From Sphingomonadales bacterium (GTDB lineage Bacteria > Pseudomonadota > Alphaproteobacteria > SMXS01): a stretch of 44,147 bases of DNA. Below the pieces are notes generated by a model. It did not search any database. It saw nothing but the letters and a program-made list of their open reading frames with translations, and was not told the origin of the DNA. Position 1 is the stretch's first letter, and each line of letters opens with the position of its first letter. Below are positions 26,451 through 36,133 of the stretch, in pieces. The stretch lies in the NCBI GenBank assembly GCA_022844405.1, contig JALHLV010000032.1, forward strand, positions 1 through 44,147, read 5' to 3'. The position numbers were made by a program, and so were the translations under genes.

Positions 26451-26960
26451 ATGCGGTTCGCGACCACGTCGCTGTCCCCTGCGCATGACCGTACCGGGTT
26501 CCGTTGCGGCAACCCGAGCCTCGATGACTATCTGATGCGGCGCGCGGGGCAAGATGCCCGGCGCGGCGTGGCCCAGATATTCGTCATGGAAGGTGATCCA
26601 GCCTCGACCGTGAGGGCCTACTACTCGCTCAGCATGACCGGTATCGAACCTCAGTCGATACCGGATGACCTCCGCGACAAACTGCCGCGTTATGACGCCT
26701 TCCCGGGTGCGCTGATCGGCAGATTCGCCGTAGCGCTCTCCGAACAGGGGCGGGGCATTGGCAGATTGCTTCTGCTGGACGGTTTGCACCGTGTGGTTGC
26801 CGCAAGCGTGCACGTGGCAGCCTACGCCGTTGTCGTCGACGCCATTGACGACCAGGCGGCCATCTTCTATCGGCGGCACGGCTTCCTTCCGGATCCCCGA
26901 AATTCACGACGACTGTTCATGCCGCTGGCGACCGCCCGAAAACTGGTCTTCACACCGTAA
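26451..26960 (+). CDS. GNAT acetyltransferase toxin (TacT-like)
   Basis: This 169-aa GNAT protein has the features of tRNA-acetylating toxins: FRCGNPSLDDYLMRRAGQDA near the N-terminus, the acetyl-CoA loop EQGRGIG (residues 98-104) and the catalytic tyrosine in FYRRHGF at Y140. In the TacT/AtaT family the toxin acetylates the amino acid on charged tRNA and stops translation. Nothing is truncated, so it should be active and need its antitoxin. It ends 17 nt from the convergent thiE gene. Confidence 0.92.
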   Translation: MRFATTSLSPAHDRTGFRCGNPSLDDYLMRRAGQDARRGVAQIFVMEGDPASTVRAYYSLSMTGIEPQSIPDDLRDKLPRYDAFPGALIGRFAVALSEQGRGIGRLLLLDGLHRVVAASVHVAAYAVVVDAIDDQAAIFYRRHGFLPDPRNSRRLFMPLATARKLVFTP

Positions 26961-26977
26961 CCGCCATCGCACCGACG

Positions 26978-27625
26978 TTATCGATCCATCTCCTCGAAGA
27001 CCGCATTGAAGCGCTTCACCGCTTCGCCGGGGCCCTTTTCGTGACCCCAGACACCAGCCGCCACGGCGATGAAATCCGCGCCCGCCTCGACCAGCGGGCG
27101 GCAGTTGTCCACCGTGATGCCGCCGATGGCGACGCAGGGGATTTCCATCAGCTCCTGCCACCAGGTCAGCAGGTCGAGCCCGGCGGTGGATTTGGGCGTC
27201 TTGGTGGTGGTGGGAAAGAACGCGCCGAACGCCACGTAGTCGGCGCCTGCCTCGCCCGCCACCATGGCAAGGTGCCGGCTGTCGTGGCAGGTGACGCCGA
27301 TGATGGCGTCCGGCCCGAGCAGCTTGCGCGCGTCCTTGTAGGACATGTCCTCCTGTCCCACATGGCAGCCGTCGGCGCCGACGGAGGCGGCGATCCGCGG
27401 ATCGTCGTTGATCAGCAGCGCCACGTCATAGGCCTGGCAGACCGGCAGCAGGATTTCCGCCGCCCGGCGCACCTCGGCGTCGGGGACTTCCTTGAGGCGC
27501 AGCTGGAGGCAGGCGGCGTCGCCGGCGTCAAGCGCCTTGGCCAGGGTCTCGGAAAACGGGACGGGGTCGATCCGCGGCGGCGTGATCAGGTACAGCCGCG
27601 TGCGCTCTCGTCCCGCGCGGCTCAT
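26978..27625 (-). CDS. thiE: Thiamine-phosphate synthase
   Basis: The 215-aa TIM-barrel protein has ThiE signatures: [10 protein letters not shown] (usual QLR-x-K), [58 protein letters not shown]. It joins the thiazole and pyrimidine phosphates in thiamine synthesis. The start codon overlaps the aldolase stop in an ATGA. It closes an operon that begins with transketolase, a thiamine-diphosphate enzyme, so cofactor and enzyme genes share a transcript. Confidence 0.93.
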   Translation of the reverse strand: MSRAGRERTRLYLITPPRIDPVPFSETLAKALDAGDAACLQLRLKEVPDAEVRRAAEILLPVCQAYDVALLINDDPRIAASVGADGCHVGQEDMSYKDARKLLGPDAIIGVTCHDSRHLAMVAGEAGADYVAFGAFFPTTTKTPKSTAGLDLLTWWQELMEIPCVAIGGITVDNCRPLVEAGADFIAVAAGVWGHEKGPGEAVKRFNAVFEEMDR

Positions 27626-28542
27626 TCCTTGCCCTGATAGATGCGGATGATGGTGCCCAGCATGGCGATGGCCTCGTCGCGCGGCCGCTGGAAGGTGTTG
27701 CGGCCGATGATCGAGCCGTTGCCGCCGCCGTCGCGGATGGCGCGGGCGTCGTCATAGACCGAATCCGCGCCCTTGGTGGCGCCGCCCGAGAACACCACGA
27801 TGCGGCGGCCGTTGAACGACGACTGCATGACGTGCTTCACCCGCGCGGCCATGCTCGACAGGTCGATTTGCTGCTTCTCGTAAACCTTGCGGGCTTCTCC
27901 CTGCTCCAGGTGGTCGCTGGGCAGCTTCACCTTGATGATGTGGGCGCCGAGCAGGGCGGCCATGTGCGCGGCGTAGGCGCAGATGTCCATGGCGGTCTCG
28001 CCTTCCTTCGAAATCCCGCCGCCGCGCGGATAGGACCAGATCACCACGGCCAGGCCCACGGACTTGGCCTCGTCGGCCATCTCGCGGATCTCTTCCATCA
28101 TCTCAAAGCAGTATTCCGAGCCTGGATAGATGGTGAAGCCGATGGCCGAGCAGCCCAGCCGTAGCGCGTCGTTGACGCTGCCGGTGATCGCCTGGTCCTT
28201 GGCGTCGGCCAGCGAGTTGGACGAGTTGACCTTGAGGATGGTCGGGATCTGGCCGGCGAAGGTATCGGCGCCCGCTTCCATCATGCCCAGCGGCGTCGCG
28301 AAGGCATTGAGGCCGGCGTCGATGGCGAGCTGGAAGTGGTAGTGCGGGTCGTAGGCGGCCGGGTTCGGCGCGAAGCTGCGCGCCGGGCCGTGCTCGAAGC
28401 CCTGGTCGACCGGCAGGATGACCAGCTTGCCGGTGCCGCCCAGCTTGCCGGTCATCAGGATGCGGTTCAGGTTGGCCTTGGTGCCGGGATTGTCGGACTC
28501 GTAGTAGCCCAGGATCTGCTTGACGATACGGGTGCTTTTCAT
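27622..28542 (-). CDS. Class I fructose-bisphosphate aldolase
   Basis: At 306 aa it belongs to the DhnA/FbaB-type Schiff-base aldolases: [13 protein letters not shown] near residue 41, [38 protein letters not shown], the candidate catalytic lysine in HIIKVKLPS (K204 or K206), and VFSGGATKG. It cleaves fructose-1,6-bisphosphate or makes it in gluconeogenesis. It follows pgk by 33 nt and overlaps thiE by 4 nt. Many proteobacteria have a class II enzyme at this locus, so the class I type is a choice worth recording. Confidence 0.93.
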   Translation of the reverse strand: MKSTRIVKQILGYYESDNPGTKANLNRILMTGKLGGTGKLVILPVDQGFEHGPARSFAPNPAAYDPHYHFQLAIDAGLNAFATPLGMMEAGADTFAGQIPTILKVNSSNSLADAKDQAITGSVNDALRLGCSAIGFTIYPGSEYCFEMMEEIREMADEAKSVGLAVVIWSYPRGGGISKEGETAMDICAYAAHMAALLGAHIIKVKLPSDHLEQGEARKVYEKQQIDLSSMAARVKHVMQSSFNGRRIVVFSGGATKGADSVYDDARAIRDGGGNGSIIGRNTFQRPRDEAIAMLGTIIRIYQGKE

Positions 28543-28575
28543 GTGTCTCTTCCTCGACCCAGGTGTTCTCTAGAA

Positions 28576-29775
28576 TTAAGCCTGCAGCGCCTTCACGCCC
28601 GGCAATTCCTTGCCCTCGACCCATTCGAGGAAGGCGCCGCCGGCGGTGGAGACATAGGTGAAATCCTGAACGACACCGGCGTTGTGGAGCGCCGAAACCG
28701 TGTCGCCGCCACCCGCCACCGACAACAGATTGCCGTCGCGGGTCAGCCGCGCCGCCTCTCGCGCCAGCGCCACGGTGCCGACGTCGAAGCCGCGGATTTC
28801 GAACGCGCCCAGCGGGCCGTTCCATAGCAGCGTCTTGCAGCGGCGCAGCACGTGCTTCAGCTCCTCGATGGTGTCGGAGCCGACGTCGAGGATCATGTCG
28901 TCGTGCTCGACCTCGCGCACCGGCACCTCGCGCACCGGCACGTTGGCCGCCAGCTCCTGCGCCACCACCGCGTCGATCGGCAGCATGATCTTGCAGGCGG
29001 TGGTGCGGGCGCGGGCCAGGATTTCCAGCGCCTTGTCCTTCAGCTCCTTCTCGCACAGCGAGGCGCCCACATCGACGCCCTTGGCGTAGAGGAAGGTGTT
29101 GGCCATGCCGCCGCCGATGATCAAATAGTCCATCTTGTTGACCAGGGCGCCCAGCACATCGAGCTTGGTCGACACCTTGGAGCCGCCGATGATGGCCGCG
29201 ACCGGACGGTCCGGGTTGTGCAGCGCCTGCTCCAGCGCCTCCAGCTCGGCCTGCATGGACAGGCCCGCCGCCGACGGCAGCAGCCTTGTGATCGCCTCGA
29301 CGCTGGCATGCGCGCGGTGCGACACCGAGAAGCCGTCATTGACGTAGGCATCGCCCAGCTCGGCCAGCTTGGCGGCGAAGCCCTCGCCATTGGCTTCCTC
29401 GCCCGCGTGGTAGCGCAGGTTCTCGAGCAGCACCACGTCGTGGCCCTGCACCACCTTCTTGGCCTCCGGGCCGATGCAATCCTCGGCGAAGGCGACCGGA
29501 CGGCCCAGCGCCCGCGACAGCGGCTCGGCCACCGGGCGCAGCGAGGCTTCCGGCGACCGCTTGCCCTTGGGGCGGCCGAAATGCGACAGCACCACGACCT
29601 TGCCGCCCCGGGCGAGGATCGCCTTCAAGGTCGGCACCACCGAACGGATGCGGGTGTCGTCGCTGACCTCGCCGTCGCGCATGGGGACGTTGAGGTCGGC
29701 GCGCACCAGCACCGTCTTGCCGGCGACGTCGAGGTCGTCGAGGGTCTTGAAGCGCTTCAGACCGCCATCGGCCAT
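28576..29775 (-). CDS. pgk: Phosphoglycerate kinase
   Basis: The 399-aa enzyme has all expected motifs: VLVRADLNVPMRDGEVSDDT, VVLSHFGRPKG, LENLRYHAGEEANG, VAAIIGGSKVSTKLDVL and the C-terminal nucleotide site LLWNGPLGAFE, then SVAGGGDTVSALHNAG. It converts 1,3-bisphosphoglycerate and ADP to 3-phosphoglycerate and ATP. It begins 4 nt after the gap stop, giving tight coupling in the tkt-gap-pgk-aldolase operon. Confidence 0.97.
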   Translation of the reverse strand: MADGGLKRFKTLDDLDVAGKTVLVRADLNVPMRDGEVSDDTRIRSVVPTLKAILARGGKVVVLSHFGRPKGKRSPEASLRPVAEPLSRALGRPVAFAEDCIGPEAKKVVQGHDVVLLENLRYHAGEEANGEGFAAKLAELGDAYVNDGFSVSHRAHASVEAITRLLPSAAGLSMQAELEALEQALHNPDRPVAAIIGGSKVSTKLDVLGALVNKMDYLIIGGGMANTFLYAKGVDVGASLCEKELKDKALEILARARTTACKIMLPIDAVVAQELAANVPVREVPVREVEHDDMILDVGSDTIEELKHVLRRCKTLLWNGPLGAFEIRGFDVGTVALAREAARLTRDGNLLSVAGGGDTVSALHNAGVVQDFTYVSTAGGAFLEWVEGKELPGVKALQA

Positions 29776-29779
29776 CGGA

Positions 29780-30793
29780 TCAGCCGAGGCTCGCCATGAT
29801 GCGGGCGGTGTCCGACATGCGGTTGGAGAAGCCCCACTCGTTGTCGTACCAGCTCAGCACCCGCACCAGCTTGCCCGAAACCACCTGGGTCTGGGTCAGG
29901 TCGAAGCTGGAGCTGGCCGGGTTGTGGTTGAAGTCGATGGAGACGCAGGGCTCGTCGACCGCGTTCAGCACCTGGCCCAACGGGTCGTTGCCGCCGGCGG
30001 CGCGCTTGATCGCCTCATTGATCTCCTCGACCGTGGTGTCGCGCCTGGCGATGAACTTCAGGTCGATCATCGAGACGTTGGGCGTCGGCACGCGGATCGA
30101 GGTGCCGTCCAGCTTGCCCTTCAGCTCCGGCAGCACCAGGCCGACGGCCTTGGCGGCGCCGGTGGTCGACGGGATCATCGACATGGAGGCGGCGCGGGCG
30201 CGGCGCGGGTCCTTGTGCAGCGTATCGACCAGGCTCTGGTCGCCGGTGTAGGCATGGATCGTGGTCATGAAGCCGGCCTCGATGCCGATCGCCTCGTGCA
30301 GCACCTTGGCGACCGGCGCCAGGCAGTTGGTGGTGCATGACGCGTTGGAGATGATCCGGTGGCCGGCCTCGATCTTGTCGTGGTTGACGCCATAGACCGT
30401 GGTCAGGTCGATGTCGGTGCCGGGCGCCGAGATCAGCACCTTCCTGGCGCCGGCGTCGAGGTGGAGGCGCGCCTTGTCGCCGCTGGTGAAGATGCCGGTG
30501 CACTCGAACGCGATGTCGACGTTCAGCTCCTTCCACGGCAGCTTGGACGGATCACGCTCGGAGGTGATGCGGATCGGGCCCTGGCCCACGTCCATGGTGT
30601 CGCCGTCGACCTTGATCGGCGCCGGGAACGGGCCGTGGACGCTGTCGTATTTCAGCAGGAAGGCGTTGTCCTGGACCGAGCCGAGATCGTTGATACCGAC
30701 GACCTGGATGTCGCTGTTGCTGTTCTCGATGATCGCCCGCAGCACCAGGCGGCCGATGCGGCCGAAACCATTGATGGCAACCCGAACCGTCAT
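29780..30793 (-). CDS. gap: Glyceraldehyde-3-phosphate dehydrogenase
   Basis: The 337-aa protein carries the NAD-binding [14 protein letters not shown], the active-site [17 protein letters not shown] with C153, and the C-terminal [13 protein letters not shown]35-D36 after VVGI suggests preference for NAD over NADP. It is complete, sits 30 nt downstream of tkt and 4 nt upstream of pgk, and is the oxidoreductive step of the encoded lower glycolysis block. Confidence 0.97.
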   Translation of the reverse strand: MTVRVAINGFGRIGRLVLRAIIENSNSDIQVVGINDLGSVQDNAFLLKYDSVHGPFPAPIKVDGDTMDVGQGPIRITSERDPSKLPWKELNVDIAFECTGIFTSGDKARLHLDAGARKVLISAPGTDIDLTTVYGVNHDKIEAGHRIISNASCTTNCLAPVAKVLHEAIGIEAGFMTTIHAYTGDQSLVDTLHKDPRRARAASMSMIPSTTGAAKAVGLVLPELKGKLDGTSIRVPTPNVSMIDLKFIARRDTTVEEINEAIKRAAGGNDPLGQVLNAVDEPCVSIDFNHNPASSSFDLTQTQVVSGKLVRVLSWYDNEWGFSNRMSDTARIMASLG

Positions 30794-30823
30794 GTCTCTT
30801 CTCTCCGATCTCAGTCTTGTCGT

Positions 30824-32818
30824 TTACAGACGCGCCTTCGCTTCGGCGGCGACGCGGTCGGCGGTGATGCCGAAATGCTCGTACAGCGCCTTGATTGGCG
30901 CCGACGCGCCGAAGCCGGTCATGCCGACGAAGCCGCCGTCGCCGCCGATGAACCGTTCCCAGCCCTGGCGCACGCCCGCCTCGACGGCGACGCGCGCGGT
31001 GCCTTCGCCCAGCACCTGCTTCTGGTAGGCGGCGGACTGGCGTTCAAATAGTTCGAAACACGGCACCGACACCACCCGGGTCGCAATGCCCTCCGCCTGC
31101 AGCTTGGCGCGCGCCTCGGCGGCGATCGCCACCTCCGAGCCACTGGCGAACAGGGTGACTTGCGCCGCGCCGTCGGCGGGCAACAGTTCATAGGCGCCTT
31201 TCGAGCAGAGGTTCTCGTCTTCAGCCGTCAGGCGCAGCTGCGGCAGGTTCTGGCGGCTCAACGCCAGGATCGACGGCGTATGCGCCGATTCGAGCGCGAT
31301 CTGCCAGCATTCGGCGGTCTCGACCACGTCGGCCGGGCGCATCACGTCGATGTTCGGCATGGCCCGCAGGCTCGCCAGGTGTTCGACGGGCTGATGGGTC
31401 GGCCCGTCCTCGCCCAGGCCGATCGAGTCGTGAGTCATGACATAGATGACCCGCTGGTGCATCAGCGCCGACAGGCGGATCGCCGGGCGGCAATAGTCGG
31501 TGAACACCATGAACGTGCCGCTGTAGGGGATCAGGCCGCCATGCAGCGCGATGCCGTTCATGGCGGCCGCCATGCCGTGCTCGCGGATGCCGTAATGGAT
31601 GAACGAGCCGGAGAAGTCGCCCGGCTTCACGACGCCCTGGCCCTTGGTCCTGGTATTGTTGGAGCCGGTCAGGTCGGCCGAGCCGCCGATGGTCTCGGGC
31701 ACCACGGCGTTGATCACCTCCAGCGCCATCTCGGACGCCTTGCGGGTGGCCACGTTGGCCGGCTTGGCGATCAGGCTGGCGATGTAGTCCCTGATGGCGG
31801 CGTCGAAGCCCTGCGGCAGCGCGCCGCGCTGGCGGCGCTCGAACTCGGCGCGCTGGCCCGCGTCGAGGCCGGCCATGCGGCCCTGCCAGGCCTGGAAGGC
31901 TGCGGCGCCGCGTTCGCCGGCGGCGCGCCAGGCGGACAGGATGCCGGCGGGAATTTCGAACGGCGGCGCGGTCCAGCCCAGATGCTCGCGGGCGGCGGCC
32001 ACTTCCTTGTCGCCCAGCGCCGCGCCGTGGGTGGCCGACGTCCCCTGCACGTTGGGCGCGCCATAGCCGATGATGGTGCGGCAGGCGATCATGGTCGGGC
32101 GGTCGGACGCCTTCGCGGCGCGGATCGCCTGGGCGACCGCGTCCTGGTCGTGGCCGTCGACGGCCAGCGTGTTCCAGCCGGCGGCGCGGAAGCGGGCGGC
32201 CTGGTCCTCGGAGCTGCTGAGCTCGACCGGACCGTCGATGGTGATCTTGTTGTCGTCCCAAAGGACGATCAGCCGGTTCAGGTTCAGGTGGCCGGCCAGC
32301 GAGATCGCCTCCTGGCTGATGCCCTCCATCAGGCAGCCGTCACCGGCCAGCACATAGGTGTAATGGTCGACGACGGCGTCGCCGAACCGGGCGGCCAGCA
32401 GCCGCTCGGCCAGCGCCATGCCGACGGCGGTGGCGATGCCCTGGCCCAGCGGGCCGGTGGTGGTCTCGATGCCCGCGGCGTGGCCGAATTCCGGGTGGCC
32501 GGCGCAGGGGCTGCCGAGCTGGCGGAAGTTGCGGATGTCGTCCATGGAAATGCTGTCGTACCCGGTCAGGTGCAGCAGCGAGTAGAGCAGCATGGAGCCG
32601 TGGCCGGCCGACAGCACGAAGCGGTCGCGGTCGGCCCAGTCGGGATGCTCCGGATCGTATTTCAGGAACTGGGTGAACAGCACCGTGGCCACGTCGGCCA
32701 TGCCCATGGGCATGCCGGGATGCCCGGAATTGGCCGCCTGGACCGCATCCATGGAAAGGGCCCGGATGGCGTTGGCCATGTCCCGGCTGGTGACCATCTG
32801 GACGGCTGTCTCGTTCAT
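30824..32818 (-). CDS. tkt: Transketolase
   Basis: The start is the ATG at 32818 ([20 protein letters not shown]), giving 664 aa. A longer frame to 32887 has no support and would cross the likely promoter. Visible are [15 protein letters not shown], the thiamine-diphosphate motif [13 protein letters not shown] to DNKITIDG, and the pyrimidine-domain [16 protein letters not shown] and [20 protein letters not shown]. It links glycolysis to the pentose phosphate pathway. It leads the operon that also makes Gap, Pgk, aldolase and ThiE. Confidence 0.96.
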   Translation of the reverse strand: MNETAVQMVTSRDMANAIRALSMDAVQAANSGHPGMPMGMADVATVLFTQFLKYDPEHPDWADRDRFVLSAGHGSMLLYSLLHLTGYDSISMDDIRNFRQLGSPCAGHPEFGHAAGIETTTGPLGQGIATAVGMALAERLLAARFGDAVVDHYTYVLAGDGCLMEGISQEAISLAGHLNLNRLIVLWDDNKITIDGPVELSSSEDQAARFRAAGWNTLAVDGHDQDAVAQAIRAAKASDRPTMIACRTIIGYGAPNVQGTSATHGAALGDKEVAAAREHLGWTAPPFEIPAGILSAWRAAGERGAAAFQAWQGRMAGLDAGQRAEFERRQRGALPQGFDAAIRDYIASLIAKPANVATRKASEMALEVINAVVPETIGGSADLTGSNNTRTKGQGVVKPGDFSGSFIHYGIREHGMAAAMNGIALHGGLIPYSGTFMVFTDYCRPAIRLSALMHQRVIYVMTHDSIGLGEDGPTHQPVEHLASLRAMPNIDVMRPADVVETAECWQIALESAHTPSILALSRQNLPQLRLTAEDENLCSKGAYELLPADGAAQVTLFASGSEVAIAAEARAKLQAEGIATRVVSVPCFELFERQSAAYQKQVLGEGTARVAVEAGVRQGWERFIGGDGGFVGMTGFGASAPIKALYEHFGITADRVAAEAKARL

Positions 32819-32870
32819 CGTGCGGTGCGTTCTCCGATGGCGGGAATCTGCCGGTCCCGCAGGTGGCGCC

Positions 32871-32898
32871 ACAATACTCAGGAACATACTCAGGTCAA
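32871..32898 (-). promoter_or_regulatory. tkt operon promoter with embedded 9-bp direct repeat
   Basis: The minus strand shows TTGACC (32898-32893), a 16-nt spacer and TATTGT (32876-32871). The spacer region holds an exact direct repeat CCTGAGTAT-GTT-CCTGAGTAT (plus-strand copies at 32874-32882 and 32886-32894, 12-bp period) that overlaps both boxes. It may be an operator for a carbon-flux regulator. The leader to the tkt ATG is about 50 nt. Confidence 0.58.
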
Positions 32899-33015
32899 CC
32901 GCGAACCGGACCCCCCTTTAGGGGCATGACAAGCGCTATCGCTTGGGGCTATCATTTAAGGCGAGAAATAGGTTATAAGCCCTTGATCAACAGTAGAAGA
33001 GGCAGGGCAGGCGCC

Positions 33016-33306
33016 ATGGCGACCAACCCGGAATCGGTGGAAGCACTCACGGAAGCGACAGCACGGCTGAAGACCGCGCTGGAGCGGTTGAATCGGGTGG
33101 TCGCCGCCCGCAGCGATGGCGCATCCTCGGCGGACGCGGATCGGCTGCGCGGCGAATGCGATCAGCTCCGGTCGGAAAACACCGCGCTCAGGCAGCGGCT
33201 GGCGCTGGCGGAAGCCAAGTCCCGCTCGCTGGAGGACCGCAGCACGCAGGCCGCCGGCCGTCTCGATGACGTCATCGGCACGCTGCGCCGGGCATTGGCG
33301 GGATAG
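33016..33306 (+). CDS. DUF4164 coiled-coil protein (96 aa)
   Basis: The protein (MATNPESVEALTEATARLKT) is one long heptad-patterned coil: ALTEATARLKTALERLNRVV, then DADRLRGECDQLRSENTALR and LALAEAKSRSLEDRSTQAAG. This matches DUF4164, a short coiled-coil family of alphaproteobacteria usually found directly before zapA, as here (10-nt gap). A part in division or Z-ring organisation is suggested by context only. The ATG at 33016 is used; the open frame extends upstream into non-coding leader. Confidence 0.85.
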   Translation: MATNPESVEALTEATARLKTALERLNRVVAARSDGASSADADRLRGECDQLRSENTALRQRLALAEAKSRSLEDRSTQAAGRLDDVIGTLRRALAG

Positions 33307-33316
33307 GAGACAGGCC

Positions 33317-33619
33317 ATGCCCCAGGTAACGCTCAACGTCAACAACACGCCCTATCAGTTCACCTGCAACGAGGGCGAGCAGGAGCGCCTGCTCGAACTG
33401 GCGCAACTGATCGACGGCAGGGTGTCGCAGCTCGCCCGCGCGCTCGGCCAGGTCGGCGAGGCCAAGCTGATCCTGATGGCGGGCATCATCCTGCTCGACG
33501 AGGTCAGCGAAGGCGGCGGCGCCAGCCTGTCGCGCGGCGACCTCGTGTCGCACCTCGGCGATATGGACACCCTTGCCGCGCAGATCGAGCATATTGCCGC
33601 CCGCATGGAAAGCGCCTAA
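33317..33619 (+). CDS. zapA: Cell division protein ZapA
   Basis: The 100-aa protein begins MPQVTLNVNNTPYQFTCNEG, with the ZapA pattern EQERLLELAQLIDGRVSQLA (L-x-x-A-A-x-x-v-d) and a C-terminal coil (MDTLAAQIEHIAARMESA). ZapA cross-links FtsZ protofilaments. An AGGAGACAGGCC leader supports the ATG at 33317. The 6S RNA gene follows immediately. Confidence 0.92.
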   Translation: MPQVTLNVNNTPYQFTCNEGEQERLLELAQLIDGRVSQLARALGQVGEAKLILMAGIILLDEVSEGGGASLSRGDLVSHLGDMDTLAAQIEHIAARMESA

Positions 33620-33625
33620 GTAAGA

Positions 33626-33796
33626 GGGGCAGTGGGTACTGCGCTTCTCGAAGACGTGCATATTCCCTGGGGCGATACCAACCTCGACGGGAGCTGTCTC
33701 TGGCGGGACCCTGGTCCAGCTACGCGGCGCCCACCTGTACACACAGGCCACAGAGGAATTTCTAAGTTCTACGGTCGCGGCGGTCCCACTGCGCTT
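33626..33796 (+). ncRNA. ssrS: 6S RNA
   Basis: The stretch between zapA and the 5-FCL gene holds no frame but has a closing stem: GCAGTGGG (33629-33636) pairs with CCCACTGC (33785-33792), enclosing about 150 nt. The inner part contains paired GC-rich arms around a central open region (TTCCCTGGGGCGATA on one side, TTTCTAAGTTCTACGG on the other), as in 6S RNA, which mimics an open promoter and binds RNA polymerase in stationary phase. The zapA-6S-5-FCL order is the widely conserved setting. The 3' end runs into TTTT. Ends are approximate. Confidence 0.88.
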
Positions 33797-33810
33797 TTGA
33801 CCGCAATTCG

Positions 33811-34392
33811 ATGGCCATGCAGAGCAAGACCGATCTCCGCCGGGAAGCGGCGGCGGCCCGAGAAACGCTGGCGCGCGCCGCCGGCGACATCGGCGCCCGG
33901 CTGGTCACTGGCTTCGCGTCGGCCATCCTGCTCAAGCCCTGCCGCGTCGTCGCCGGCTATCATCCGTTCCGCGACGAGGCCGATCCGATGCCGATCCTGC
34001 GGTTCCTGGCGTCGTCCGGCTGGCAATGCGCGCTGCCGGTGCCGGTCGGCGCGCCGGGAGACCTGGTCTTCCGGTCGTGGAAACCCGGCGGCCCGCTCGT
34101 CGCCGGGCGCTACAGCATCCCGCATCCGCCCGAAACCAACGACGTGGTGCGGCCCGATATTGTCCTCGTGCCGCTTCTCGCCTATGACGGGGCCGGCCAG
34201 CGCCTGGGATACGGTGCCGGCTACTACGACCGGGCGCTCGCCTTCCTGCGGCGCACCGGGCCCGTGCTGGCCGTCGGTATCGCCTATGCCGGACAGCGCG
34301 TCGCCTCGGTGCCGGCACAGGCCCATGACGAGCGGCTCGATATGGTGGTGACCGAGCAAGGCGCCGTGGATTTCAGAAAGGCCGCTTCGTGA
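33811..34392 (+). CDS. 5-formyltetrahydrofolate cyclo-ligase
   Basis: The 193-aa protein has the family signature VLVPLLAYDGAGQRLGYGAG followed by YYDRAL, plus an N-terminal KTDLRREAAAARETL helix and the basic SIPHPPET loop. It converts 5-formyl-THF to 5,10-methenyl-THF with ATP. The gene is commonly cotranscribed with 6S RNA in proteobacteria, as the position suggests. Its stop overlaps the GTG of the next gene. Confidence 0.93.
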   Translation: MAMQSKTDLRREAAAARETLARAAGDIGARLVTGFASAILLKPCRVVAGYHPFRDEADPMPILRFLASSGWQCALPVPVGAPGDLVFRSWKPGGPLVAGRYSIPHPPETNDVVRPDIVLVPLLAYDGAGQRLGYGAGYYDRALAFLRRTGPVLAVGIAYAGQRVASVPAQAHDERLDMVVTEQGAVDFRKAAS

Positions 34393-35198
34393 AGCTTGCG
34401 TATTTCGGAGACATCGTCGGCCGCGCCGGACGCGATGCGCTGCTCGACCGGCTGCCGGGTATCCGCGAGCGGCTCGACCTGGATTTCGTCGTCGCCAATG
34501 GCGAGAACGCGGCGGGCGGCTTCGGCATCACCCAGGATATCGCCAACCGGCTGCTGCAGACCGGCGTCGACGTCATCACCGGCGGCAACCACAGCTGGGA
34601 CCAGCGCGAGATCGTCGACATCATGGACCAGCAGCCGCGGCTGCTTCGCCCGGCCAATTTCCCCGAGGGCACGCCGGGGCACGGGCACGGCCTGTTCATG
34701 GCGCGTGGCGGCCAGACCGTCGCCATCGTCAACGTCATGGGCCGCATCTTCATGGACCCGCTCGACGACCCGTTCCGCACCGTGGATACGGCGCTCGGCG
34801 AATATACGCTGGGGCGGCGCGCCGACTTCGTGCTGGTCGACATCCACGCCGAGGCGACCTCGGAAAAGATGGCCATGGGCCACTTCGCCGACGGGCGCGC
34901 CACGCTGGTGGTCGGCTCGCACAGCCACGTGCCCACCGCCGACGCGCAGATCCTGCCCGGCGGCACCGCCTACCAGACCGACGCCGGCATGTGCGGCGAC
35001 TACAATTCGGTGATCGGCATGGAAAAGGACGAGCCGCTGCGACGCTTCACCACCAAGATCGCCGGCGGCCGGTTCGTGCCCGCCAACGGCGAGGCGACGC
35101 TGTGCGGCGTCTATGTCGAAAGCGACGACCGGACCGGGAAGGCGGTGCGGATCGCGCCGCTCCGGCTCGGCGGGAGGCTTGCCGAAAGCTGGCCGTAG
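34389..35198 (+). CDS. YmdB/TIGR00282-family metallophosphoesterase
   Basis: Translation starts at a GTG overlapping the previous stop (GTGA). The 269-aa protein shows the binuclear metal site: FGDIVGRAGRD (Asp8), NGENAAGG, GGNHSWDQRE, VDIHAEATSEK and GSHSHVPTADAQIL. In Bacillus the family (YmdB) is a 2',3'- and 3',5'-cyclic nucleotide phosphodiesterase; the proteobacterial role is not settled. A possible promoter for yebC follows. Confidence 0.9.
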   Translation: MKLAYFGDIVGRAGRDALLDRLPGIRERLDLDFVVANGENAAGGFGITQDIANRLLQTGVDVITGGNHSWDQREIVDIMDQQPRLLRPANFPEGTPGHGHGLFMARGGQTVAIVNVMGRIFMDPLDDPFRTVDTALGEYTLGRRADFVLVDIHAEATSEKMAMGHFADGRATLVVGSHSHVPTADAQILPGGTAYQTDAGMCGDYNSVIGMEKDEPLRRFTTKIAGGRFVPANGEATLCGVYVESDDRTGKAVRIAPLRLGGRLAESWP

Positions 35199-35298
35199 AC
35201 GCTATTGCGGTCCCATAACAAGGCCATAATTCCAGTCTATCTGGGGATGCCGTTCACGCGCAATCGGATGTGAATTAGCTGCCCGACCCCACAATATC

Positions 35299-35307
35299 TG
35301 GTATAAG
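35299..35307 (+). promoter_or_regulatory. Possible extended -10 promoter upstream of yebC
   Basis: TGGTATAAG gives an extended -10 (TG-n-TATAAG) in the 185-nt gap between the phosphoesterase and yebC, which otherwise holds nothing recognisable. No good -35 box accompanies it. A transcript from here would have a leader of about 70 nt. Confidence 0.45.
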
Positions 35308-35383
35308 TCAGGGCAAATCACCGCGCGGCCCACGGGCCGCCGCACAGGTTGAAAACCAGCAAAACACGAGTCGGGCAGAGACG

Positions 35384-36130
35384 ATGGCGGGTCATTCCAA
35401 GTTCAAGAACATCATGTTCCGCAAAGGCGCCCAGGACGCCAAGCGGTCCAAGCTCTTCAGCAAGCTGGCCAAGGAAGTGACCGTGGCCGCCAAGATGGGC
35501 GGTCCCGATCCGGCCTCGAACGCGCGGCTGCGGTCGGCGATCCTGGCGGCCAAGGCCCAGAGCATGCCCAAGGACAACATCGACCGCGCCATCAAGCGGT
35601 CGACCGCGTCCGACCTGGAGACCTACGAGGAGATCCAATACGAGGGCTTCGGCCCGGGCGGCGTGTCGATCATCGTCGAGGCGCTGACCGACAACCGCAA
35701 CCGCACCGCCTCGGAAGTGCGCGCCAAGTTCTCCAAGAACGGCGGCAATCTGGGTGCGTCGGGCAGCGTGTCGCACCAGTTCGACCGCGTCGGCATGCTC
35801 AGATACGGCCCGAAGGCCGGTTCGGCCGAGAAGGTGTTCGAGGCGGCGCTGGACGCCGGCGCCGACGATTGCCAGTCCGACGAGGACGGCCACGAGATCA
35901 TCTGCGCGGTCGAGGATTTCGCCGCCGTCCGCGACGCCCTCGAGGCGACGCTGGGCGAGGCCCAGGAAGCGCGGCTGGTCTGGAAGCCGCGGATCACCGT
36001 TCAGGTCGATGGCGACAACGCGGCGACGCTGATGAAGATCCTGTCGGCACTGGACGACGACGACGACGTCCAGAACGTCTATGCGAATTTCGAGATGTCC
36101 GACGAGGTGATGGAAGGGCTCAGCACTTAG
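35384..36130 (+). CDS. YebC/PmpR-family protein (TACO1)
   Basis: The 248-aa protein begins [20 protein letters not shown], the family's hallmark, with [20 protein letters not shown] in domain II and [20 protein letters not shown] in domain III. Members were described as transcription regulators and more recently as factors that help ribosomes through polyproline stretches. It precedes ruvC by 3 nt, its usual place in proteobacteria. Confidence 0.95.
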   Translation: MAGHSKFKNIMFRKGAQDAKRSKLFSKLAKEVTVAAKMGGPDPASNARLRSAILAAKAQSMPKDNIDRAIKRSTASDLETYEEIQYEGFGPGGVSIIVEALTDNRNRTASEVRAKFSKNGGNLGASGSVSHQFDRVGMLRYGPKAGSAEKVFEAALDAGADDCQSDEDGHEIICAVEDFAAVRDALEATLGEAQEARLVWKPRITVQVDGDNAATLMKILSALDDDDDVQNVYANFEMSDEVMEGLST

Positions 36131-36133
36131 GCA

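Noticed and set aside
32819-33015. Promoter for DUF4164-zapA near TTATAAG (about 32,972)
   Set aside because: The -10-like box has no acceptable -35 partner. Transcription must start in this gap, but I cannot place it.
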